Below the pieces are notes generated by a model. It had not been told where the DNA came from, made no database searches, and was given only the letters and a program-made list of their open reading frames with translations. From Gracilibacteraceae bacterium (GTDB taxonomy: Bacteria; Bacillota; Desulfitobacteriia; Desulfitobacteriales; Syntrophobotulaceae): a DNA stretch of 7,517 bases. Numbering within the stretch: the stretch's first letter is position 1; every line of letters begins with the position of its first letter. Below are positions 1-5,711 of this stretch, one piece after another. The translations under genes were made by a program, and so were the position numbers. The stretch lies in NCBI GenBank assembly GCA_031274335.1, contig JAISQG010000130.1, forward strand, positions 1 to 7,517, written 5' to 3'.

Positions 1-1116
1 CTGGTAGGTGCCGACGCCGGCGCAGACGATGATGAGCCCGAGGTTGGCGATGGTGGAATAAGCCAGCACGCGTTTGGCGTCATTTTGCGTGATGGCCATG
101 CAGGAGGTGAGCAGGAAAGTGACCGCGCCGACCAGCGCCACAAAGAGTCCCACGGTTTCGCCTCCGTCAACGCGGGTGAAAACGGGCGAAAGCCTGATGA
201 CAAGATAAACCCCGGCCTTGACCATAGTGCTGGAATGGAGCAGGGCGGAGACGGGTGTCGGCGCGACCATCGCCCCGAGCAGCCAGGCGCTAAAAGGCAT
301 TTGCGCGGATTTGGTCAGGCCGGCAAAAGCCAGGAGAGCCACCGGTAGAAGAACGGCGCCCGGAGCCGCAAATTGCAGTTCGTCCAAGGCGAGGGTTTTG
401 GCGTTCATCGTCAAAAAGAATATCGCCGCCGAAAAAGCCAGGCCGCCAATTAGATTGAGTTTCAGGGCCAGGAAGGAGTTGCGCGTCGCCACGGCGTCCT
501 GACTGTAACCGATGAGGAAGAAGGAACAGAAAGTCGTGATTTCCCAGAAGAAGAACATCCACATGAGATTATTGGCAAAGACCAGGCCGTTCATTGCGCC
601 GAGGAAAGCAAAGACAATGAAGAAAAAGAAATTGGAGCGATCCGGTGTGTCCGCGTGGTGACGATGGTATTCTTCCATATATCCCAGCGCGAAAAATCCG
701 ATCAGACTGCCGACGATGCCGATTATAAGAGCCATGATGACGGAAACATTGTCGATGAACAAATTGTATTCGACATGTACCGTGCCCGCGAATTTTACTT
801 CATAGATCACCGTCATGGCTAGGCCGGCCAGCATGAGGGCCAGCGCGAGATACTGTTTGCGGCGGATGGAAATCGCTGCGATGACGAGGCCGAGGATGAT
901 TTCTATGGCAAAAATTACCAAATCAACCGTATGGCTGCCCGCCTCGAAGTAACAGGCGCCCCGGCCAAAAAACTGCGTGGCCAGAACAACGGATGCCACT
1001 GAAATCACCGCCGCTGAAACGCCGGCGGCAACGGTGCGCGGCTTTCCTTTGGGAATAATCAGCAACAGAAACGCGGCCGCGACCGGGTACAGAATCAGGA
1101 AAAGCATTGTTGGCAT
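1..1116 (-). CDS. Proton-translocating NuoL/EchA/HyfB-family membrane subunit (partial, N-terminal part)
   Basis: This reading frame runs off the left window edge: 372 residues are present and the C-terminal part is missing (family members are usually 600 residues or more). It belongs to the proton-pumping transporter family shared by complex I (NuoL), energy-converting hydrogenases (EchA, HyfB) and Mrp antiporters, and would sit in the cytoplasmic membrane. I count about 12 hydrophobic segments. Key charged residues are in place: Glu192 in FFFWEITTFCSFFLIGY, Lys269 in AGLTKSAQMPFSAWLLGA, His294 in the following ALLHSSTMVKAG, and Lys348 in DAKRVLAYSTIANLG. The WEITTFCSF form and the YMEEYHRHH loop look more like Ech or hydrogenase-4 subunits than classical NuoL, but without neighbours the complex cannot be fixed. 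The start ATG at 1116 has AAGGGG 13 bases upstream, slightly far. Met4 is the alternative. It is transcribed away from amtB, so partner subunits, if any, should lie left of the window. Confidence 0.88.
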   Translation of the reverse strand, partial: MPTMLFLILYPVAAAFLLLIIPKGKPRTVAAGVSAAVISVASVVLATQFFGRGACYFEAGSHTVDLVIFAIEIILGLVIAAISIRRKQYLALALMLAGLAMTVIYEVKFAGTVHVEYNLFIDNVSVIMALIIGIVGSLIGFFALGYMEEYHRHHADTPDRSNFFFFIVFAFLGAMNGLVFANNLMWMFFFWEITTFCSFFLIGYSQDAVATRNSFLALKLNLIGGLAFSAAIFFLTMNAKTLALDELQFAAPGAVLLPVALLAFAGLTKSAQMPFSAWLLGAMVAPTPVSALLHSSTMVKAGVYLVIRLSPVFTRVDGGETVGLFVALVGAVTFLLTSCMAITQNDAKRVLAYSTIANLGLIIVCAGVGTYQ

Positions 1117-1178
1117 GTGACTAAGTCATCCCCTTATAGTATTTTGCTGAACGAAAGTTATTGCCTCCTCTGTTCTTC

Positions 1179-1207
1179 ATTATAAAGCGAAGCGGCGGCA
1201 ATATCAA
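1179..1207 (-). promoter_or_regulatory. Sigma-A-type promoter of the EchA/NuoL-like gene
   Basis: On the minus strand, TTGATA (1207-1202) and TATAAT (1184-1179) are separated by exactly 17 bases. The -10 is a perfect match and the -35 matches 5 of 6. Transcription would start near 1172, giving a leader of roughly 55 bases before the ATG at 1116. An AGGAGG lies in that leader at 1170-1165 with no start codon after it; the usable ribosome site is the AAGGGG nearer the gene. Confidence 0.7.
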
Positions 1208-1299
1208 CTGATTTTGCTGTGATTATCGCTCAATCGGGGCGCATGGCGCGGGGAAAATTTTCACAACATGTCCGGGCGTATTCGTTATTCGTTATTACA

Positions 1300-1327
1300 G
1301 TTGCATCGTCGCATTGTTGCATTGCAA
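1300..1327 (+). promoter_or_regulatory. Candidate operator: palindrome and repeats upstream of the amtB -35 box
   Basis: A perfect 5+1+5 palindrome, TTGCA-T-TGCAA (1317-1327), ends 5 bases before the amtB -35 box. GTTGCAT occurs twice, at 1300 and 1316, 16 bases apart. This position suits a repressor or activator of the ammonium transport genes. It does not match the GlnR/TnrA consensus (TGTNA-N7-TNACA) or a sigma-54 promoter, so the regulator is unknown. Confidence 0.35.
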
Positions 1328-1332
1328 AACTA

Positions 1333-1362
1333 TTGACAGGCGGTGCCGCTTTCTGTTATAAT
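1333..1362 (+). promoter_or_regulatory. Consensus sigma-A promoter of amtB-glnK
   Basis: TTGACA (1333-1338) and TATAAT (1357-1362) are both perfect consensus hexamers with an 18-base spacer. Transcription should begin near 1369, leaving a leader of about 75 bases. A perfect housekeeping promoter on a nitrogen-scavenging operon suggests control by a repressor or within the leader rather than by sigma-54 activation. Confidence 0.82.
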
Positions 1363-1381
1363 CCTGATTGAGCGAGGGCAC

Positions 1382-1426
1382 AAAGGCGTGCGTTCTTTTT
1401 GAGCGTATGCCTTTTATATTTTCTTT
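1382..1426 (+). promoter_or_regulatory. Leader hairpin with U-rich tail before amtB (possible attenuator)
   Basis: AAAGGCGTGCG (1382-1392) pairs with CGTATGCCTTT (1404-1414) over all 11 positions, two of them G-U, around an 11-base loop. A U-rich run (1412-1426) follows, interrupted by A and C. It sits between the promoter and the amtB ribosome site. It could act as a weak terminator or attenuator, or stabilise the 5' end. TTTTCTTT (1419-1426) can also pair with AAAGAAAA (1434-1441), placing part of the ribosome-binding site in the loop. Confidence 0.45.
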
Positions 1427-1444
1427 AGAAAGGAAAGAAAAAAC

Positions 1445-2695
1445 ATGGTTAACGCAGGGGATACCGGATTCATCATCGTGTCGGCAGTGCTGGTTTTCAT
1501 CATGACGCCGGGTCTGGGCTTTTTTTACGGCGGGCTCGGCCGGCGCAAAAACGTGGTCAACAACATGATGGCCTCAGTTTTCATCACCGGCCTCGGCATC
1601 GTGCTTTGGGTTTTGCTCGGCTACACGATGGCCTTCGGCGGCAACACGGGAGGAATTATCGGCTCTTTTGATCACGTCGGACTGAGCGGGTACACGATGA
1701 GCGATCTGCTCGACCCGGAAGCGGAAGGAGGTTCCATACCCATCTTTGTCTTTGCCGCTTTTCAGATGATGTTCGCCCTCATCACGCCGGCTATCCTAAC
1801 CGGTTCCGCGGCGGGGCGCATGAACTTCAAATCTCTTTTTATCTTCATCGGCCTCTGGTCCATCGTGGTTTATTACCCGCTGGCCCATATGGTCTGGGGC
1901 GAAGGAGGGTTGCTCGGCACGGGCTGGCTCAACTCCGTGGATTTTGCCGGCGGCAATGTCGTGCATATCAGCTCCGGCGTGAGCGGGCTTGTGCTCTGCC
2001 TTTTGCTGGGCAGAAGGCAGAGTTATGACCGCGTTTCCTACCGCATCCACAACATCCCGTTTGTCATGCTCGGCATGGCGCTGCTCTGGTTCGGCTGGTT
2101 TGGCTTCAATGCCGGCAGCGCCCTCGCGGCCAATGATCTGGCGGGGCACGCTTTTATGACCACGGCGGCTTCGGCGGCGGCAGCCCTGCTGTCTTGGATG
2201 TTCATTGACATGCTCCGGCAGGGAAAACCCACGCTGATCGGCGCCTGCACGGGCGTGGTGGCCGGACTCGTCGGCATTACCCCCGCCGCGGGTTTTGTCC
2301 CGGTCTGGGCCGCACTGCTCATCGGCTTCCTCGTCTCTCCCATCTGTTACGGCGGCATCACGGTCGTGAAAAAACTGCTGAAAATCGACGACGCGCTCGA
2401 CGCTTTCGGCTGTCACGGCATCGGCGGCATTTTCGGCGGACTCATGACGGGACTTTTTGCCGATGCGGCCATCAATGGCACGAACGGCTTGTTTTTCGGC
2501 GATCCGGCCCAATTGGGCCGCCAGGCTTTGGCCATCGTTATCACGATCCTGTTCGCCATAGCCGGTACTCTGATTTGCGCCGGCATAACGCGGGCTTTTG
2601 GCCCTCTGCGCGTCAGCAAGCGGGATGAAGTGATCGGTCTCGATATGTCTCAGCACGGCGAATCGGCCTACCCGTCCTTTAACGGGCTGGATTAA
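1445..2695 (+). CDS. amtB: Ammonium transporter AmtB
   Basis: This is an ammonium/ammonia channel of the Amt/Rh family, a trimeric inner-membrane protein that takes up ammonium when it is scarce. At 416 residues it is close to normal length, with 11 expected membrane helices and no cleavable signal peptide. Visible family features are the phenylalanine-gate region FAAFQMMFALITPA (Phe106/Phe110), the recruitment-site Trp151 in HMVWGEGG, Asp166 in VDFAGGNVVH, the twin pore histidines His174 (VVHISSG) and His324 (FGCHGIGG), and WFGWFGFNAGSA (215-226). The cytoplasmic tail ends GLDMSQHGESAYPSF, the conserved tail that contacts PII in well-studied Amt proteins. The start ATG follows a purine-rich AAAGGAAAG site. 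It is 18 bases upstream of glnK and surely co-transcribed, which fits GlnK blocking the channel when nitrogen is plentiful. Confidence 0.96.
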   Translation: MVNAGDTGFIIVSAVLVFIMTPGLGFFYGGLGRRKNVVNNMMASVFITGLGIVLWVLLGYTMAFGGNTGGIIGSFDHVGLSGYTMSDLLDPEAEGGSIPIFVFAAFQMMFALITPAILTGSAAGRMNFKSLFIFIGLWSIVVYYPLAHMVWGEGGLLGTGWLNSVDFAGGNVVHISSGVSGLVLCLLLGRRQSYDRVSYRIHNIPFVMLGMALLWFGWFGFNAGSALAANDLAGHAFMTTAASAAAALLSWMFIDMLRQGKPTLIGACTGVVAGLVGITPAAGFVPVWAALLIGFLVSPICYGGITVVKKLLKIDDALDAFGCHGIGGIFGGLMTGLFADAAINGTNGLFFGDPAQLGRQALAIVITILFAIAGTLICAGITRAFGPLRVSKRDEVIGLDMSQHGESAYPSFNGLD

Positions 2696-2713
2696 CCTGA
2701 CAGGAGAAAGCAA

Positions 2714-3058
2714 ATGATAAAAATTGAAGCGATTGTGCGCGAGGAAAAACTGGAGGATGTCAAGGAAGCCCTGAATTCCATTGAAGTGAACGGCATCACC
2801 GTGTCCCAGGTCATGGGCTGCGGAATGCAGAAGGGCTACAAGGAGATTGTGCGCGGCTCGGAAGTCGATATCACGATGCTACCGAAAATAAAATTTGAAA
2901 TCGTCGTCTCCTCGGAGGAATGGGAGCAGAAAACCATTGCCGCTATTCAGGAGTCAGCTTACACGGGCAACATCGGGGACGGAAAGATTTTCAGCTATGA
3001 CCTGCGCGGAGCCATGCGGATCCGCACAAAAGAAACAGGGTATGACGCCCTGAACTGA
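2714..3058 (+). CDS. glnK: Nitrogen regulatory protein PII (GlnK type)
   Basis: This 114-residue PII signal protein should form a soluble trimer that senses 2-oxoglutarate and ATP/ADP and controls AmtB. Conserved parts are the N-terminal MIKIEAIVREEKLEDVKEAL, Gln39 and Lys40 of the T-loop base (GCGMQKG, 35-41), Lys58 in LPKIK, the B-loop TGNIGDGKIF (84-93), and Arg102/Arg104 in MRIRT. The T-loop is unusual compared with E. coli GlnB/GlnK: RGSEVDITMLPK carries Val51 where the uridylylated Tyr51 would be, and Met38 replaces Arg. There is also one extra residue between the T-loop strand and the B-loop. The protein is therefore unlikely to be uridylylated at the usual site and probably responds to ligands alone, as known for several Firmicutes PII proteins. 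AGGAG (2701-2705) precedes the ATG. It is named glnK because it follows amtB. Confidence 0.93.
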   Translation: MIKIEAIVREEKLEDVKEALNSIEVNGITVSQVMGCGMQKGYKEIVRGSEVDITMLPKIKFEIVVSSEEWEQKTIAAIQESAYTGNIGDGKIFSYDLRGAMRIRTKETGYDALN

Positions 3059-3066
3059 ATTTGCTC

Positions 3067-3095
3067 TTTGCAGAGCGGGTTGCCCGTGTTATACT
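3067..3095 (+). promoter_or_regulatory. Probable promoter of the garR-like gene
   Basis: TTTGCA (3067-3072) and TATACT (3090-3095) are 17 bases apart, with 4 of 6 and 5 of 6 consensus matches. They sit in the 72-base gap after glnK, so the dehydrogenase gene can be transcribed on its own as well as by read-through. Two small stems (3063-3076 and 3076-3086) overlap this promoter but lack a T-run. Confidence 0.5.
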
Positions 3096-3130
3096 GAAGC
3101 TGTTGAATACAGTTCCTTAGGAGGGCGGCT

Positions 3131-4015
3131 ATGAAAATCGGTTTTATCGGTTTGGGTATCATGGGCAAACCCATGAGCAAAAACCTGGTTAAGGCGGGGT
3201 ACAGCCTCGTTGTGCGAGACAACAAAAAATCAGCTATGGATGAATTGGCGGCGCTGGGCGCGGCGGTGGCGGAATCCCCCTGCGCGGCGGCACAGCAGGC
3301 GGACGTGATTTTTACGATGCTGCCCAATTCACCCCAGGTAAAAGAAGTCATTCTGGGGGAGAACGGCGTGCTTCAAGGCGCGAAGCCCGGCGCGCTCGTC
3401 ATTGACACGAGTTCCATCGCGCCTCTTGTCAGCCGCGAAATCGGAGCGCGGCTGGCGGAGCGCGGAGTGCGCTTTATCGACGCCCCTGTTTCGGGCGGGG
3501 AGCCCAAAGCCATCGACGGCACGTTGTCTTTTATGGTTGGCGCGTGTGAAGATGATTTTGCCGAAGCGAAGCCTCTTCTGGAAAAAATGGGCGCTTCTGT
3601 CGTTCTTTGCGGTGAGCTGGGAGCCGGCAATGTGACCAAACTGGCGAACCAAATCATCGTGGCCGTGAATATCGCCGCCGTGTCGGAGGCGCTGCTCCTG
3701 GCCGCCAAAGCCGGCGTCGAGCCGGAGAAGGTTTACGAGGCCGTCAAAGGAGGTTTGGCCGGCAGCGCCGCCTTGAACGCGAAAGCGCCGCTGATTATGG
3801 ATCGGCGCTTCGATCCCGGCTTTCGCATCAATCTGCATATCAAGGATTTGAACAATGTGCTGGATACCGGGCATGAGGTCGGCGCTCCGCTGCCGCTGAC
3901 GGCGGCAGTCATGGAAATGATGCAGACGCTCCGGGCGGATGGGCATGAGGCCAAAGACCACGGGGCCTTGGCTCTCTATTACGAAAAACTCGCCAACGCG
4001 GAGATCAAGCGTTAG
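3131..4015 (+). CDS. garR: 2-hydroxy-3-oxopropionate (tartronate semialdehyde) reductase, GarR/GlxR type
   Basis: This is a soluble beta-hydroxyacid dehydrogenase that would reduce tartronate semialdehyde to D-glycerate with NAD(P)H, in glyoxylate, glycolate or galactarate breakdown. At 294 residues it has the full family length. The N-terminal Rossmann motif is GFIGLGIMGKPMSKNL (4-19). The substrate-binding signature is DAPVSGGEPKAIDGTLSFMVG (117-137, with Ser121-Gly-Gly). Catalytic Lys170 lies in GAGNVTKLANQ, and the C-terminal helical domain has the family's HIKDLNNVLD and ALYYEKLA. Similarity to E. coli GarR, as I remember it, runs end to end, including PNSPQVKEV and PLTAAVMEMMQ, which favours GarR over 3-hydroxyisobutyrate dehydrogenase. 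A strong AGGAGGG (3119-3125) fixes the start. No glyoxylate carboligase, aldolase or glycerate kinase is nearby, so its pathway here is inferred from family alone. Confidence 0.88.
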   Translation: MKIGFIGLGIMGKPMSKNLVKAGYSLVVRDNKKSAMDELAALGAAVAESPCAAAQQADVIFTMLPNSPQVKEVILGENGVLQGAKPGALVIDTSSIAPLVSREIGARLAERGVRFIDAPVSGGEPKAIDGTLSFMVGACEDDFAEAKPLLEKMGASVVLCGELGAGNVTKLANQIIVAVNIAAVSEALLLAAKAGVEPEKVYEAVKGGLAGSAALNAKAPLIMDRRFDPGFRINLHIKDLNNVLDTGHEVGAPLPLTAAVMEMMQTLRADGHEAKDHGALALYYEKLANAEIKR

Positions 4016-4054
4016 GGACACATCAATCAATCATTACAATATGGCATTTGCCGT

Positions 4055-4080
4055 AAGCGCCCGCCGAGGCGCTTTTTTTT
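4055..4080 (+). terminator. Intrinsic terminator after garR
   Basis: A perfect 7-base stem AAGCGCC (4055-4061) and GGCGCTT (4068-4074) closes a 6-base loop and runs into eight T residues (4073-4080). It lies 40 bases after the garR stop and should insulate thiC from upstream transcription. Confidence 0.92.
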
Positions 4081-4100
4081 GTGCCGGAAATTACCAATCA

Positions 4101-4108
4101 CCATTTAC
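4101..4108 (+). repeat. Left 8-base target-site duplication (CCATTTAC)
   Basis: CCATTTAC abuts the left end of the 4109-4254 element and is repeated without mismatch at 4255-4262, abutting the right end. This is what duplication of an 8-base target on insertion would leave. Confidence 0.7.
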
Positions 4109-4254
4109 GTTACCGTTCAGATGGGTTAGTGGGTAGGGTTATTGCCGCGACATTCCAACATGGTCGCCAGGCTTTTGTTGTCACCCGTCAGTTTTTGGCA
4201 TGTCTCCCTGTTGCGCCTGCGGCGGCTCGCAATGACAGGGGTCTGAACAGTAGC
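4109..4254. mobile_element. MITE-like non-autonomous insertion element, 146 bases
   Basis: The element begins GTTACCGTTCAGA (4109-4121) and ends TCTGAACAGTAGC (4242-4254). These are inverted repeats of each other with 11 of 13 matches, including an unbroken 7-base core. Exact 8-base direct repeats CCATTTAC sit immediately outside both ends. The element has no coding capacity, so it would depend on a transposase elsewhere in the genome. Inside are two smaller inverted repeats: GCGAC/GTCGC (4147-4151 and 4163-4167) and a larger imperfect stem (4207-4239). An 8-base duplication fits several IS families (for example IS66, ISL3, IS1595, IS256), and the ends do not identify one. It is inserted between the garR terminator and the thiC promoter, where it does no obvious damage. 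Strand is not assigned. Confidence 0.72.
4207..4239. repeat. Internal imperfect palindrome of the MITE-like element
   Basis: CCTGTTGCG (4207-4215) faces CGCAA-TGA-CAGG (4228-4239): two paired blocks of five and four bases with a 3-base bulge, around a GC-rich centre that can itself fold (GCC-TGC-GGC). Read on the minus strand it includes TGTCATTGCGAG, a motif I remember as frequent in dispersed bacterial repeats. That link is from memory only. Confidence 0.5.
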
Positions 4255-4262
4255 CCATTTAC
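4255..4262 (+). repeat. Right 8-base target-site duplication (CCATTTAC)
   Basis: Second exact copy of CCATTTAC, directly against the right end of the MITE-like element. The uninterrupted pre-insertion site would have carried it once, about 35 bases upstream of the thiC -35 box. Confidence 0.7.
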
Positions 4263-4296
4263 CGATTATTTATCTACACCCATCGTTAAGGAAAAC

Positions 4297-4325
4297 TTGC
4301 CAGCGCTGATTTTTTGCCGTATAAT
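4297..4325 (+). promoter_or_regulatory. Sigma-A promoter of the thiC operon
   Basis: TTGCCA (4297-4302, 5 of 6) and TATAAT (4320-4325, perfect) are spaced by exactly 17 bases. Transcription should start near 4332, only about 22 bases before the thiC ATG. The leader has room for the ribosome site AAGGAG (4342-4347) and nothing else, which argues against any riboswitch. Confidence 0.82.
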
Positions 4326-4354
4326 GAGCGAGGAAATACTGAAGGAGAAGGATC

Positions 4355-5659
4355 ATGGACAATTATGCGACTCAAAAAGAAGCCGCCAGAATGGGCGTCA
4401 TCACGCCGGAGATGGAAACGGCGGCTCGGAAGGAGCAAATGCCGGCGGAAGAACTGCGGGCGCTTGTAGCCACGGGCACGGCGGTGATCCCAGCCAACCG
4501 CCGCCACAAGTGCTTAAGCGCGGAGGGCATTGGTTCCATGCTGCGCACAAAAATAAACGTGAATCTCGGTGTCTCCAAGGATAAAACAGATTACGCCCTG
4601 GAGATGGACAAGGTGCGCACGGCCGTGGCTATGGGCGCTCATGCCGTCATGGACTTGAGCTCTCACGGCGACACGCGCGAATTCCGGCGATTGCTCGTGC
4701 GGGAGTGTCCGGCCGCTGTCGGCACCGTGCCGGTGTATGATTCCGTGATTCATTTTCAGCGCCCGCTGGACGAACTGAAAGCGCGAGATTTTTTGCAGGT
4801 GGTGCGTGCGCACGCGGAAGACGGCGTGGATTTTGTCACACTGCATTGCGGAATTACCCGCAAAACCATCGCGCAAATCCGGGAAAACAAGCGCCTGATG
4901 AACATCGTCTCCCGCGGCGGTTCGCTTGTCTTTGCCTGGATGTCGATGACCGGGGAGGAAAACCCTTTTTTTGAGTATTATGATGAATTGCTGGAAATAT
5001 GCCGGGAATACGACGTGACGATCAGTTTGGGCGACGCCTGCCGGCCCGGCTGCATAGAGGACGCTTCCGATCAGTGCCAAATTGAGGAGCTCGTGCGGCT
5101 GGGCGAGTTGACAGAGCGCGCCTGGGCGCGAGATGTGCAGGTCATGGTGGAAGGGCCGGGACATATGCCGCTCGATCAGATTGCCGCCAATATGAAACTC
5201 CAGCAGACAATTTGCAAGGGCGCTCCTTTTTACGTTCTCGGCCCGCTGGTCACGGACATCGCACCCGGCTACGACCATATCACTTCTGCGATCGGCGGAG
5301 CGGCGGCGGCGGCGGCCGGAGCGGCTTTTCTCTGTTACGTCACGCCGGCGGAGCATCTGGCGCTGCCGAATCTGGAAGATATGAAGGAAGGAATTATCGC
5401 CTCTAAAATAGCGGCGCACGCCGGCGACATCGCCAAAGGCATCCGCGGGGCGCGGGAAGCGGACAGGCGCATGAGTGAGGCGAGGCGCGCGCTGGACTGG
5501 GAAGCGCAATTCGCGCTGGCTTTGGACGGCGAAAAAGCGCGCCGCTACCGGGCGGCTGCCGCGCCGGCCGAGGACGACACCTGTTCCATGTGCGGCAAAT
5601 TTTGCGCTATCCGCAGCATGAACAAGGCTTTAGCCGGTGATTATGTGGATGTGCTGTGA
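4355..5659 (+). CDS. thiC: Phosphomethylpyrimidine (HMP-P) synthase ThiC, short form
   Basis: ThiC is a radical-SAM-like [4Fe-4S] enzyme that rearranges aminoimidazole ribotide into HMP-P, the pyrimidine half of thiamine. At 434 residues this is the short form, without the extra N-terminal region of the E. coli type. Recognisable blocks are [10 protein letters not shown] (65-74), MDLSSHGDT (99-107), [10 protein letters not shown] (158-167), [16 protein letters not shown] (224-239), the metal-site region [12 protein letters not shown] (265-276), [20 protein letters not shown] (296-315), and [14 protein letters not shown] (326-339, His334). The C-terminal cluster motif is CSMCGKFC, with cysteines 410, 413 and 417 (CX2CX3C). 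E. coli-type ThiC has CX2CX4C, and the shorter spacing is, I believe, common in short ThiC proteins. AAGGAG 7 bases upstream supports the ATG. It heads an operon with a putative pyrimidine transporter. Confidence 0.96.
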   Translation: MDNYATQKEAARMGVITPEMETAARKEQMPAEELRALVATGTAVIPANRRHKCLSAEGIGSMLRTKINVNLGVSKDKTDYALEMDKVRTAVAMGAHAVMDLSSHGDTREFRRLLVRECPAAVGTVPVYDSVIHFQRPLDELKARDFLQVVRAHAEDGVDFVTLHCGITRKTIAQIRENKRLMNIVSRGGSLVFAWMSMTGEENPFFEYYDELLEICREYDVTISLGDACRPGCIEDASDQCQIEELVRLGELTERAWARDVQVMVEGPGHMPLDQIAANMKLQQTICKGAPFYVLGPLVTDIAPGYDHITSAIGGAAAAAAGAAFLCYVTPAEHLALPNLEDMKEGIIASKIAAHAGDIAKGIRGAREADRRMSEARRALDWEAQFALALDGEKARRYRAAAAPAEDDTCSMCGKFCAIRSMNKALAGDYVDVL

Positions 5660-5694
5660 GAAATGCGACCGAATATTGCGAATATTTCTAGTAT

Positions 5695-5711
5695 AGGAGG
5701 TTGGAAAATTG
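5695..5711 (+). promoter_or_regulatory. Ribosome-binding site that selects a TTG start
   Basis: A perfect AGGAGG (5695-5700) lies 8 bases before TTG at 5709. The first in-frame ATG (5727) is 26 bases away, and starting there would remove the arginine-rich n-region of the signal peptide. TTG at 5701 touches the Shine-Dalgarno and is out of frame. TTG at 5709 is therefore the preferred start. The AT-rich 49-base gap after thiC has a doubled GAATATT but no convincing promoter or terminator. Confidence 0.75.

Larger units (their letters stand above)
1117..1444. other. Divergent intergenic region between the EchA/NuoL-like gene and amtB
   Basis: These 328 bases carry no credible gene. They hold a minus-strand promoter (1179-1207), a plus-strand promoter (1333-1362), a palindrome beside the latter, and a hairpin in the amtB leader. 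Between the promoters is a perfect 10-base palindrome GAAAATTTTC at 1253-1262 and a short tandem TATTCGT repeat around 1279-1292. These are possible regulator sites, but no known operator was recognised. Confidence 0.7.
4016..4354. other. Intergenic region between garR and thiC
   Basis: These 339 bases contain, in order, the garR terminator, a short spacer, one copy of an 8-base direct repeat, a 146-base MITE-like element, the second direct repeat, and the thiC promoter with a short leader. I see no protein gene and no TPP riboswitch (no CTGAGA-type P2/P4 core). All of it is accounted for except about 34 bases between the element and the -35 box. Confidence 0.75.

Noticed and set aside
1208..1332. 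Sigma-54 promoter for amtB
   Set aside because: No GG and GC elements at -24/-12 spacing were found, whereas a perfect sigma-A promoter is present.
1796..2713. Long open frame of about 305 codons on the minus strand opposite amtB
   Set aside because: It lies antisense to a fully conserved AmtB frame, its product is low-complexity and charged with no recognisable fold, and GC-rich codon bias explains the lack of stops.
3063..3086. Terminator after glnK
   Set aside because: The two stems (GCTCT/AGAGC and CGGG/CCCG) are only 4-5 pairs long, have no T-run, and overlap the likely garR promoter.
3329..4030. Minus-strand frame of about 233 codons opposite garR
   Set aside because: Antisense shadow of a conserved dehydrogenase, with no family features of its own.
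4081..4354. TPP riboswitch or small protein gene upstream of thiC
   Set aside because: No THI-element core was found, and the open frame here crosses the MITE and the thiC promoter and continues out of frame into thiC, so it is not a gene.
4514..5509. Long minus-strand open frame of about 331 codons opposite thiC
   Set aside because: It is the mirror of ThiC in a GC-rich gene. The product is rich in Arg and His with no domain, and there is no credible ribosome site.
5660..5708. Separate promoter in the doubled GAATATT stretch before the binding-protein gene
   Set aside because: It is AT-rich but lacks a -35/-10 pair at acceptable spacing, and the 49-base gap without a terminator fits simple co-transcription.
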